Positions 1 to 6,828 of a stretch of 10,767 nt of DNA are shown here, in pieces. The position numbers and the translations under genes were made by a program. Positions within the stretch are counted from its first letter, which is position 1; every line of letters begins with the position of its first letter. The notes beneath the pieces are model-generated. The model was not told the DNA's origin, ran no database searches, and saw only the letters and a program-made list of their open reading frames with translations. Source of the stretch: Chloroflexota bacterium (lineage in GTDB: Bacteria; Chloroflexota; Limnocylindria; Limnocylindrales; Limnocylindraceae); NCBI GenBank assembly GCA_003476885.1, contig DMUR01000096.1, positions 3,124-13,890 of the forward strand. Direction: 5' to 3'.

Positions 1-2651
1 AATCCTGCGCCGTCCAACAGGGCGAGGAGGCCCGTGAGCGCGGCAACGTCGCGGCGCTCCGTCAGGAGCCGCGCGAGGAGTGCAAGAAGTGCGGCAGCGA
101 TCGCTCCAGCAATCACTCCGGGCCAACGCCACCCTGAAGAGAGGTCACCCACTGCAACCTGCACCATCTCCCCGTTTGACCACGCGGTGATCAGCTCTCC
201 TCGCCCTCCGTCCGGCAGTTCGGCAGATCCGTCAATCACGGCACCTGTCACGTTGTCGCTCATGAGCGGCTCAGCACCACTCACCGCTGGATTGCGAAGT
301 TCCGTGTCCGAAAAGTAGGCGTTTCCGTTTGGCTCAATGCTCCAGAGCGCGGCGGCGCCACTTGCTGCTCGGGTCGGCGCCACGGCGTGCACGATCCGCG
401 TTGCGTGGTTCACAGCGATCAACGACGCGTTTTCGATGCTGATCCTCGCCACGCGTACGGCTGGTGTGTTCGCGCGAAGCGTGTACACAGAAATGCTGTC
501 GAGCCCCGCGGCATAGACGCGAGGTTCGTCAAACCAGTCCACTCCTCCGAGTGCGCTCACTCCCCCGGTCACGGTGGTGATCTGCGCGCCGCCAAGATCA
601 TCGGCGCGCAGAAGCGTAAGGCCGGCACTCCCTGCAACCACCACGTGGCTCGAATCATCTACGCGAACGATCTCAATTTGACGCACGCCAGGGACAACGG
701 CTCGCGCGGTGATTGCGCCACGCTCAACACGGATCACCTCGTTCGCTGTGGCGATCAATGCAACGTCACCGAGAGCGCGCACTGCGCGTACGTCGGCAAC
801 ATTCGTGATCCATCGAGTGAACGGGGTGCTGTTCCCTCCGTCAGCAGTGTCGCCAACCGCGTGCAACAGGTCACCGCTACTGGAGACAGCCCATAGCGAT
901 CCGTCGTCCGCCACACTGAGTGCACGAGCACTCGGTTCGTTGATCGTTCCAATCACCGCACGTGTTGCAGGGTTGATCACATCAATGCCCGATGCTGTTG
1001 CGACCCAGATTCGCGGCGCGCCGACAGCGCCATCTGGTCGTGACGCAATCGCGAGGATCGGAGCGCCGTAGTTACTCCCTCCATCTACGCGTGGGGCACC
1101 AAAGATCTCAAGGCCTGCTGCAATCGCATACTTCGCAAGGTGCGGGTGGGTGTACTCGTAGATCGGATGTGGGTCGCCGTACCGCCAGTGCTGCATGAAC
1201 TCTGTTGCGGTGCGCACGTGATAGACCTCGTCAAAGTGGAATCGGGTTGGCTCACCCACGCGCCACCCGCGAAGTGAAAGTGCGGTAACCGCAATGACGA
1301 CCACCATCCAAAGGTCAATTCGATTGAGGCGCGCTCGCGGCGCGGCGCTTGTTTGCACGTGTTCGTCTGCTTTGCGCGTGCGCGCTGGCGTTCGTCGCAC
1401 CACCCTTGATGCGCCAGTTGGTAGCCGGAAAAGTTGATAGCCCGCGGCGCAGAGCGCTGCCGTGGCGGCAAAGGCTGCCGTGATGATTGCGGCTGGGGTT
1501 TGGAGTGCGTCGGTAGCTGGTCCAAGGTCGGGGACTCCTGGGTTTTGGAGGTACGCAAGCGTGAGTACCCCCCATGTGTTGGCAATCAACACCAGCGCGG
1601 TTACGGCGGCGATCGGACGCCAGCGCGGGAGCGCCGCGGCGAGTGCAAGGGTGAGCGGAACTGCGGGGAAGAGGTAGCGCTCATGGACGCGCGTTGGGAG
1701 GACGAAGAAGGCGATCGCGATCAGCGCGAGGGCGGCGACCGTTCTGGTGCGCTCGTCGTGTCGTGCCGCCCACACCGCCGCGGCGATCGCCACAACGAGC
1801 AATAGTGTGCCGATAAAGAGTGCCGGTGGGCCGAAGCCAAAGAGAGGAGCGGTGTCGCTCCCCCAACCTCCGTTCAGGAGGATGCCTGTCCCACCACTAT
1901 CCGCGAGCGCCCAGAGACTCCACGCGTTCACGCTCAAGTATGGGTAGGTTGCCGCCGCCTCGCCAACCCTCTGGATCAGGTCAATCACGGTTAGGCCAAA
2001 TGGAAGTGCCGCAACGGAGACTACCGCCGTGCCGGTGAGGGCAATGAGTGGGAGTGACCAAACATCGCCGCTGCGACGCGCGCGGACGATTGCAATCACC
2101 GCAATCAGGGGGATGAGGATTCCGAACTGCGGCTTGATCACTGCGGCGAGTGCGGCGAGTGCGGCGGCGCGGACGGTGCGCCCTTTGATTAGCTCTGTGA
2201 CTGCAACGACCAGCACGCTCGTTCCAACGGCATCGACCTGCCCCCAGACTGCAGAGTTCAGCCACGTGATTGGTGTGAACGCAAGGAGGAGGGCGACCAC
2301 GCGCTGCGCGCGCGTTGATGCACCGAGCTCGCTCGCCAACCGAACCGTGGCAACGATCAGTAGGCCGTCGGCAAGGATCCCTGGGAGCTTGATCAGCGCA
2401 CCAGGATCAAACGATCCTGTGAGCACACTGCTGAGTGCGCCGAGTGGCCAGAGGATCCAGAGATAGCCAGGGAGATAATCAAGAAAGTAGCCGCGTGTGT
2501 ATGCGCCGAGCGGACCGTTCGCACCAAGGTCTGCCGCCCAGAAACGAAATGCTTCGAGGTCTGCGGTGAACCCAGCGTTCGCCGGAAGGAACACGTATGC
2601 GATGATCATGCGCAACAAAAGTGCGAAGACGACGATCAGCGCAGTGCTCAT
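1..2651 (-). CDS. Tandem GT-C membrane glycosyltransferase with inserted beta-propeller-like domain (C-terminus off window)
   Basis: One reading frame of 883 codons runs without a stop to the left edge, so the C-terminus is missing. Residues 1-410 form a first GT-C module of many hydrophobic helices. Typical features are the acidic first-loop motif ADLEAF (30-35), DYLPGYLW (58-65), WGQVDA (136-141) and VHERYLFP (322-329), as in mannosyltransferase-like GT87-type proteins. A basic, probably cytoplasmic linker (about 411-444) leads to a second module that starts like protein O-mannosyltransferases (GT39): a helix (446-461), FHFDEVYH (471-478) with the Asp-Glu pair, and HPHLAK (502-507). About 315 residues (525-840) of repeated short beta-strand units then intervene before WRWPGVIAGA (841-850) resumes the PMT pattern of TM2. 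The likely substrate is a polyprenyl-phosphate sugar, transferred outside the membrane to an unknown acceptor. The start is ATG at 2651, without a Shine-Dalgarno sequence. Family assignment is strong; donor and acceptor are inferred. Confidence 0.88.
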   Translation of the reverse strand, partial: MSTALIVVFALLLRMIIAYVFLPANAGFTADLEAFRFWAADLGANGPLGAYTRGYFLDYLPGYLWILWPLGALSSVLTGSFDPGALIKLPGILADGLLIVATVRLASELGASTRAQRVVALLLAFTPITWLNSAVWGQVDAVGTSVLVVAVTELIKGRTVRAAALAALAAVIKPQFGILIPLIAVIAIVRARRSGDVWSLPLIALTGTAVVSVAALPFGLTVIDLIQRVGEAAATYPYLSVNAWSLWALADSGGTGILLNGGWGSDTAPLFGFGPPALFIGTLLLVVAIAAAVWAARHDERTRTVAALALIAIAFFVLPTRVHERYLFPAVPLTLALAAALPRWRPIAAVTALVLIANTWGVLTLAYLQNPGVPDLGPATDALQTPAAIITAAFAATAALCAAGYQLFRLPTGASRVVRRTPARTRKADEHVQTSAAPRARLNRIDLWMVVVIAVTALSLRGWRVGEPTRFHFDEVYHVRTATEFMQHWRYGDPHPIYEYTHPHLAKYAIAAGLEIFGAPRVDGGSNYGAPILAIASRPDGAVGAPRIWVATASGIDVINPATRAVIGTINEPSARALSVADDGSLWAVSSSGDLLHAVGDTADGGNSTPFTRWITNVADVRAVRALGDVALIATANEVIRVERGAITARAVVPGVRQIEIVRVDDSSHVVVAGSAGLTLLRADDLGGAQITTVTGGVSALGGVDWFDEPRVYAAGLDSISVYTLRANTPAVRVARISIENASLIAVNHATRIVHAVAPTRAASGAAALWSIEPNGNAYFSDTELRNPAVSGAEPLMSDNVTGAVIDGSAELPDGGRGELITAWSNGEMVQVAVGDLSSGWRWPGVIAGAIAAALLALLARLLTERRDVAALTGLLALLDGAG

Positions 2652-2657
2652 GGGGTG

Positions 2658-2663
2658 AGTGTA
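2658..2663 (-). promoter_or_regulatory. Possible -10 element of a leaderless promoter for the GT-C gene
   Basis: On the minus strand TACACT (pattern TANNNT, 4 of 6 with TATAAT) ends 6 nt before the ATG at 2651, the spacing expected if transcription starts at the start codon. No Shine-Dalgarno sequence precedes that ATG, which fits. No convincing -35 hexamer is present, so this is tentative. Confidence 0.28.
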
Positions 2664-2670
2664 GCCGTGG

Positions 2671-2676
2671 AGGAGG
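2671..2676 (+). promoter_or_regulatory. Shine-Dalgarno of the GT2 gene
   Basis: AGGAGG lies only 3 nt before the GTG at 2680, closer than the usual 5-9 nt. An in-frame TAG at 2662 excludes an upstream start and no other ATG, GTG or TTG occurs before the conserved N-terminal strand, so the GTG start stands despite the tight spacing. Confidence 0.6.
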
Positions 2677-2679
2677 CAG

Positions 2680-3426
2680 GTGAAGATACCGATTAACGAG
2701 CTCTCCCTCTTCTTTCCGTGTCACAACGAGGCGGAGAACCTTGACGCGCTTGTTGCTGAGGCGCTGAGCGCACTCCCTACGCTCGCTGAGCGGTATGAGG
2801 TGATCCTTGTTGATGACGGCTCTACGGATGCAACCCCTGCCGTCGCGGCGCGGCTTGAAGCGGCTCACCCGAACGTTGTTCGCGTGATTCGACACGACAT
2901 AAATCGCGGGTATGGCGGAGCGCTCCGCTCCGGGTTTGGTGGCGCGCGCTACGAGTGGATTGCGTTCACCGATGGGGATCGGCAGTTCCGCGTTGCTGAT
3001 CTTGCAGCGCTTATCTCGGCCGTGCCAAATAGCGAAACGGTTGCACTTGGTTATCGCATCAAGCGTGCCGACCCTGCGCTACGGAAGATCTACGCCGCGG
3101 TGTATCGTCTCGCGAATCGTCTCTGGTTTGGCCTTCCGGTGCGCGATGTGGACTGTGCAATGAAGCTCTTCCCTCGCACCGCGCTGCACGGCGTTGCCGT
3201 TGCATCGAACGGGGCGTTCTTTTCCGCAGAGCTGCTTATCAAGCTGCGGGCGCGTGGCGTGCAGATGGTTGAAGTCGGTGTTCCGCACTTCCCGCGCGTT
3301 GCCGGATCTGCCAGCGGCGCTCGGCCCTCCGTGGTGTTTGCGGCGGTGCGTGACTTCTGGTCGCTTCGTGGTGCGCTCTGGTTCCGCCGCGCAAGTGCAC
3401 TTGCGCGGGGGGTTCGGCTCCTCTAG
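2680..3426 (+). CDS. Family 2 glycosyltransferase, polyprenyl-phosphate sugar synthase-like
   Basis: A 248-residue GT-A fold enzyme resembling dolichyl/polyprenyl-phosphate mannose synthases (DPM1 type), which transfer a sugar from a nucleotide sugar to a polyprenyl phosphate at the cytoplasmic membrane face. Visible motifs: LSLFFPCHNEAEN (8-20), the nucleotide-binding strand VILVDDGSTD (41-50), NRGYGGALRSG (75-85), the metal-site region FTDGDRQF (96-103), GYRIKRAD (124-131) and DVDCAMKLFPR (156-166). Length fits a stand-alone catalytic domain. There is no C-terminal GtrA-like or other transmembrane segment, so it would be soluble or peripheral. It is divergent from a GT-C transferase with 28 bp between the start codons, suggesting that it supplies the lipid-linked donor for that enzyme. 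The start is GTG with AGGAGG 3 nt upstream. The sugar identity cannot be read from the sequence. The 3' end carries a 22-bp palindrome. Confidence 0.9.
   Translation: MKIPINELSLFFPCHNEAENLDALVAEALSALPTLAERYEVILVDDGSTDATPAVAARLEAAHPNVVRVIRHDINRGYGGALRSGFGGARYEWIAFTDGDRQFRVADLAALISAVPNSETVALGYRIKRADPALRKIYAAVYRLANRLWFGLPVRDVDCAMKLFPRTALHGVAVASNGAFFSAELLIKLRARGVQMVEVGVPHFPRVAGSASGARPSVVFAAVRDFWSLRGALWFRRASALARGVRLL
3387..3408. repeat. 22-bp perfect palindrome at the end of the GT2 gene
   Basis: Two 11-bp arms (left arm CCGCGCAAGTG) meet without a spacer, inside the last codons of the GT2 gene (encoding RRASALAR). The gene ends 18 bp later and meets the convergent DUF151 gene with a single base between the two stop codons. 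In RNA from either strand it could fold into a GC-rich hairpin. Neither side has a T-tract, so it is not a canonical intrinsic terminator. A bidirectional terminator or RNA-stabilising hairpin, or a protein-binding site, are possible. Confidence 0.6.
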
Positions 3427-3427
3427 T

Positions 3428-3934
3428 TCAGCGCTCCGGGTCGCTCCCCTTCACGTCGTTCGGCTGGTCACCGTCGAGCGAGTTCACAAAGTCTCGGAAG
3501 AGCGAAAGGCGCTCCTCCTCGGCGGCCTCAGGAACGATCCCTTCGGCTGCGAGGAGGTCGAGTGAGATAAAGATTGGTGCGTTGGCGCGGAGGGCAAGTG
3601 CGACGGCGTCGCTTGGTCGGGCGTCGAGTTCCTGTACTGCGCCGCCCGTAGGGGCAACCAGCATTCGCGCGCGAAATGTTTCGTCTCGAAGCTCCACGAT
3701 TCGAACCTCGCGCAGCTCTGCGCCGAGCGCGTTCATCATGAGTGTTGCAATGTCATGGGTGAGCGGGCGCTCGGGGCGCACCCCTTGCAGGTGATACGCG
3801 ATCGCGTTCGCTTCGTTTGGACCGATCGGGATTGGAAGATATCGTCGCTCTTCTGCATCACGGAGGAGCAAGATGTGTGTTCCAGAGATCATCTGGACGC
3901 GAACCCCCTCAACAACCGCTCGTCGTAGATCCAT
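3428..3934 (-). CDS. DUF151 bifunctional nuclease family protein
   Basis: A 168-residue protein matching the DUF151 (bifunctional nuclease) family along its length. It has YLPIPIG and EANAIA (32-46), RPLTHDI (56-62) followed by a helix and VRIVELRDETFRARM (77-91), and the hallmark LDARPSDAVALALR (103-116), then PIFIS (120-124). Some family members have DNase/RNase activity; most bacterial members are uncharacterised. A further ATG at 4015 would add 27 residues (rich in Arg, Cys and His) and overlap the upstream gene, but the family normally starts just before the conserved VEGVRVQM strand, so the ATG at 3934 is preferred. Its Shine-Dalgarno is weak. The gap to the upstream gene (3935-3989) holds a small hairpin (5-bp arms 3964-3968 and 3972-3976). 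It is probably co-transcribed with the gene ending at 3990. Its stop is one base from that of the convergent GT2 gene. The acidic C-terminal tail varies in the family. Confidence 0.88.
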   Translation of the reverse strand: MDLRRAVVEGVRVQMISGTHILLLRDAEERRYLPIPIGPNEANAIAYHLQGVRPERPLTHDIATLMMNALGAELREVRIVELRDETFRARMLVAPTGGAVQELDARPSDAVALALRANAPIFISLDLLAAEGIVPEAAEEERLSLFRDFVNSLDGDQPNDVKGSDPER

Positions 3935-3989
3935 GCGGTGATGATCCCACCCTTCGCCGTGCCGTGCGCGCCGCACACAGCACCGCGTG

Positions 3990-6461
3990 TTACGGCTGAG
4001 TGCTTGGTAGTTCAATCACAGGAGCGGCGGTGGCGGCTGGGGTTGGAGTGCCGCCAGGGGCTACCGCTGCGCCGAGTACCGCACCTCTGATGCGCCCCTC
4101 TTCAGCCCAGATGAACGTCGGCGCTCCGCCATCTCGTGCAAGCGCGATGTAGCCACCAACGATGTTGGAGACAACGCCATCGGGGGCCACAAGTTGATAC
4201 TGCGCGAGCACGCTCCCGGAGGCCGCCTTACTGTACGCGAGCATTCGCTGGTTGCGGACATCCCAGCCGTAAAGCACGCCTGTCCGGCTTGCGCCTGCGG
4301 AGAGGATGAGTCGAATTTCTGGGCTGCTGCGGATCACGCTGTCACCAGGGTCCGCTGGGACCCACTCGTCCACAGCGCCGCCAACATACCTTTGAACCAG
4401 GCCGTCTTGCGCAAGGTAGAGGTCGCCGTCAATTTCCATGGCGTCCACACCGGTGAGCGACGTTGGGTTAATCAGATACCCGGTTGGTGGGGCCGGATAG
4501 CCCGTCCCATCGGGCGCGGGCGTGTATCGCAAGATTTGTCGCGCTGAGGGGTCAACTACATAGATTCTATACAGGCCTGTCCCCTCATCAGCAGCAAACC
4601 CGGAGATGATCGTTACGTCGCTCCCCCAAAGTTCGCCGTCCCGCACACGGAGCTTCACGAGTGTTCCTTTCCCGCTTAGGTCGGCCGGCCGCCATCGCCA
4701 AAGGTTTGACGAGGCGTCAAAGATGAGGATGTCTGGTCCTGACGCGCTGATTGTCTGCGCGCGGCCCGTGGTGCTACCAAATAGTTCGTATCCGGGCTGG
4801 TAAATTACGGTTGCGCGAGGGTTTGGTTGCGCCGCCGGGTCGACTCGGTATACCGCTCCTGAGTAATCATCAAGGATATAGCTGTATCCGTCCGGCCCTT
4901 GGGTGATTGCCGTGATCTTGATGGGAACTGTTGCAGATGCGAAATCAAACACATCAAAAACTGAGGCGCGAGTGAGGAGGAAGAGTTTGTCGAGTGGCGC
5001 CTCCATCCTTTTGCGAAGTGCGTTGATCTCTGACACCGAGGCGCCACCCGCTTCGGCGATCGCGAGTTTCTCTGTTGCACCAACCAGCAGTGTTCGCGCA
5101 CGGTCTGGGTCACTTACAAGCAAATTGGTGACTGGGTTGAGTGCCTCATCAACGGCTCGTGTTGCTTCAGCGAGGGACTCACGCGCATTTGCTGCAGCAT
5201 CAAGCGTTGGATTCGTTTGATTCAGATAGACGCTTGCAGCACCGCCAATTGCGGTGATGAGAATTGCTGTGAGCAACACGCTTGCGCTGCGCCGTCGGCT
5301 TTGAGCAATCGCCTGCTTCGGTGACACCTCACGTCTACGTTCAATATCTAGGCTAGGTTCTGGCACTCGAGAGGCAGCCCACGGGAAGCGCCTCTCAGCT
5401 GCGCTAATGAGCCGTCTCGCCGCAGTGTGGAGCCGCGAAGGGGGTGTGGGCCCACGCTCAGCGCGGGAGCGCTCAATCTCTGGCTCAGCCCCGGGGCTGC
5501 GCTCCGCGCGCGCTCGTGCGGCTCGGCGGATCGCCTCGCGGTTTCTTGCATCACGGCTTGGTTGAGCCACGCGCGCCGCCGGACCGCGTGTTGACACCCC
5601 GCCACGCGCGCCGCTGCCTCGGCGCTCGGCGAGCACCTCTTGGGCGGCTCGATCAATTGGGGTGTACGGCTCCGTTGGATGTTCCGGGCGGCGGCGGTCC
5701 GCCTCTGGTTTTGGCGGCACAGCGGCGGCGATGAGCTCACTCCGTTCGTCGTTCCCCCCCTCCCATCTCGCGCGTGCCCGCGCTTTAGCCTGGGCGATGT
5801 TGTCTGTAGGGATTGCCAGGAGTGTGTCGTTTGCCTGCGAGGCGCTGCGCGGTGGTGGTAGCGCAGGTTCTTCGCTTGCAAGAAGGAGTGCGAGCTCTGC
5901 ACCGTCGTTTGTCGGTCCTGGCCGACGCTTCAAAAGTTCTCGCCCCTCCTCTTCGCTGGCCGCAAGCGCGATTCGATCGCCGGGTGCAAGTGCAACACGC
6001 CCAGTGACAACCCCTTGCCGTTGCGCAGCTTTGGTTGACGCACCCGGCGCACCAGAGGGGAACAAGACAGTGACGTGTCGGCTTTCGCGGAGGAGTGAGG
6101 CGACGGCAGTGAGGTTTCCGCCTGATGCGGCCCACGCTTCACGACGAAGGAGGCCGACCATGCAGACCTCGCTCTGTTCGCCGAGCTGCTCGCGAAGCGC
6201 AACGATGATGGTGCGCGCACGCTCACCGGCGCCCCCTTCTCCTTGGTCAAAAAGATTCAGTGCGCGCTCGGCTGCCGCCTTGAGTTGAGATGTGTTCGAT
6301 CCTGGGGCGGAGAGTAGAACCGCGCGCGCGCCGAGCGTGCGTGCGGTTGTGGGGCTCGTCGGCATGCGCAGTAGAAGTGCGCGGTCGCCCGCGGTGACCA
6401 GCGTCGCCGAGCCAACCAAGAGGGTTGGTTGCGCGTTAGTTGTTCGAAGGTTGTCGTTCAT
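3990..6461 (-). CDS. Single-pass membrane protein: PP2C-like region, linker, TM helix, beta-propeller-like region
   Basis: An 823-residue protein I cannot name. Residues 1-180 follow the strand order of PP2C-type phosphatases. GDRALLL (25-31), VCMVGLLRREAW (99-110), HVTVLF (129-134) and LAPGDRIALAASE (158-170) sit where the family has its strands, but the DG, GDS and SDG positions are not acidic, so a non-catalytic PP2C relative is likely. Residues 200-390 are a disordered linker rich in Arg, Ala, Pro and Glu. One transmembrane helix (393-413) is preceded by SRRR, which predicts an inside N-terminus. A helical spacer (420-500) follows, then repeated beta-strand units (about 505-795) typical of a propeller (for example YSYILDDYSGAVYRVD), outside the membrane, and a Pro/Thr/Ala-rich tail. 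The start is ATG at 6461, 16 bp after the DUF721 gene, so it probably belongs to the recF transcript. It lacks a clear Shine-Dalgarno. A role as membrane sensor or scaffold is a guess. Confidence 0.85.
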   Translation of the reverse strand: MNDNLRTTNAQPTLLVGSATLVTAGDRALLLRMPTSPTTARTLGARAVLLSAPGSNTSQLKAAAERALNLFDQGEGGAGERARTIIVALREQLGEQSEVCMVGLLRREAWAASGGNLTAVASLLRESRHVTVLFPSGAPGASTKAAQRQGVVTGRVALAPGDRIALAASEEEGRELLKRRPGPTNDGAELALLLASEEPALPPPRSASQANDTLLAIPTDNIAQAKARARARWEGGNDERSELIAAAVPPKPEADRRRPEHPTEPYTPIDRAAQEVLAERRGSGARGGVSTRGPAARVAQPSRDARNREAIRRAARARAERSPGAEPEIERSRAERGPTPPSRLHTAARRLISAAERRFPWAASRVPEPSLDIERRREVSPKQAIAQSRRRSASVLLTAILITAIGGAASVYLNQTNPTLDAAANARESLAEATRAVDEALNPVTNLLVSDPDRARTLLVGATEKLAIAEAGGASVSEINALRKRMEAPLDKLFLLTRASVFDVFDFASATVPIKITAITQGPDGYSYILDDYSGAVYRVDPAAQPNPRATVIYQPGYELFGSTTGRAQTISASGPDILIFDASSNLWRWRPADLSGKGTLVKLRVRDGELWGSDVTIISGFAADEGTGLYRIYVVDPSARQILRYTPAPDGTGYPAPPTGYLINPTSLTGVDAMEIDGDLYLAQDGLVQRYVGGAVDEWVPADPGDSVIRSSPEIRLILSAGASRTGVLYGWDVRNQRMLAYSKAASGSVLAQYQLVAPDGVVSNIVGGYIALARDGGAPTFIWAEEGRIRGAVLGAAVAPGGTPTPAATAAPVIELPSTQP

Positions 6462-6468
6462 TGCACTG

Positions 6469-6474
6469 AGGATA
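6469..6474 (-). promoter_or_regulatory. Possible -10 element of a leaderless promoter for the 823-residue protein gene
   Basis: On the minus strand TATCCT (TANNNT pattern) ends 7 nt before the ATG at 6461, inside the 16-bp gap after the DUF721 gene. No Shine-Dalgarno is present there. Read-through from the upstream operon is an equally good explanation; no -35 hexamer is evident. Confidence 0.22.
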
Positions 6475-6477
6475 CGC

Positions 6478-6828
6478 CTAGTGTCGCTCGGTATCGTCGT
6501 TGCCCTGTCTAAGGCGCACGGTTAGCCCGATCGCGCGCGCGCCGCCTGGGTGGCTCGAATAGGCGCTGGCAATCTCGGCGCTACGTAGGTGGAGCTCTTG
6601 CGCGGTTGCGCGATCGTCAACCTCAATCGCAAGTCGGCCCCCTTCACTCCCCGCCGTGAGTCGGCAGTGCGGCGCAAGGTGTGGCGCAATCTGCACGAGA
6701 AGCTCGTGAAAGACACGAGCGCGTTGTGAAAGTTCAAGCTCTTCTTGAAAGCCGAGCGCACGCGCCGCTTCAGGAATCAGTGTGCTCAACTTCTGCGGCT
6801 TCCCTTTACGTTGACGCTTATCGTTCAC
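6478..6828 (-). CDS. DUF721/DciA family protein
   Basis: A 116-residue basic protein directly downstream of recF, the usual place of DUF721 genes in dnaA-dnaN-recF clusters. After a Lys/Arg-rich N-terminus (4-14) comes a helix and then the DUF721 core pattern: FHELLVQIAPHLAPHCRL (40-57), a strand with LAIEVDDRATAQEL (66-79), and a terminal helix and strand ending IGLTVRLR (99-106). DciA proteins of this family help load or operate the replicative helicase DnaB in bacteria without DnaC. That role is known for some members and only inferred here. The Trp often found at the start of the core is Phe40 in this protein. The start is GTG at 6828; it overlaps the recF end by 11 bp and has GAGGTGA 3 nt upstream inside recF (6 nt from GAGG), so the two are probably translationally coupled. 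Confidence 0.82.
   Translation of the reverse strand: MNDKRQRKGKPQKLSTLIPEAARALGFQEELELSQRARVFHELLVQIAPHLAPHCRLTAGSEGGRLAIEVDDRATAQELHLRSAEIASAYSSHPGGARAIGLTVRLRQGNDDTERH

Noticed and set aside
2142..2168. Tandem 9-bp repeat TGCGGCGAG (two exact copies and a variant)
   Set aside because: It encodes the Ala/Leu-rich LAALAA stretch of a transmembrane helix; ordinary for membrane proteins in G+C-rich genomes.
387..2466. Several plus- and minus-strand ORFs of 60-170 codons in the left 2.6 kb
   Set aside because: They overlap one 883-codon minus-strand frame with clear GT-C motifs that is open to the window edge; the short frames show no domain and are products of G+C-rich coding sequence.
3428..4015. 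Longer start for the DUF151 gene at 4015
   Set aside because: It would add 27 residues of atypical composition and overlap the preceding gene; homology begins just after the ATG at 3934.
97..5063. Five copies of GCGATCGC (97, 1711, 1783, 3798, 5056), resembling the cyanobacterial HIP1 octamer
   Set aside because: All five read in frame as Ala-Ile-Ala with the preferred codons GCG ATC GCN, so codon choice explains them without a special element. A genome-wide count on non-coding sequence would settle it.
5662..6288. Plus-strand 208-codon ORF opposite the 823-residue protein gene
   Set aside because: Ser/Arg/Ala-rich translation with no family signal, lying opposite the linker and PP2C-like coding region; antisense frame artefact.
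6323..6543. Alternating CG runs (around 6323 and 6534) as possible Z-DNA
   Set aside because: Short (about 10 bp) and within coding sequence of a G+C-rich genome; expected by composition.
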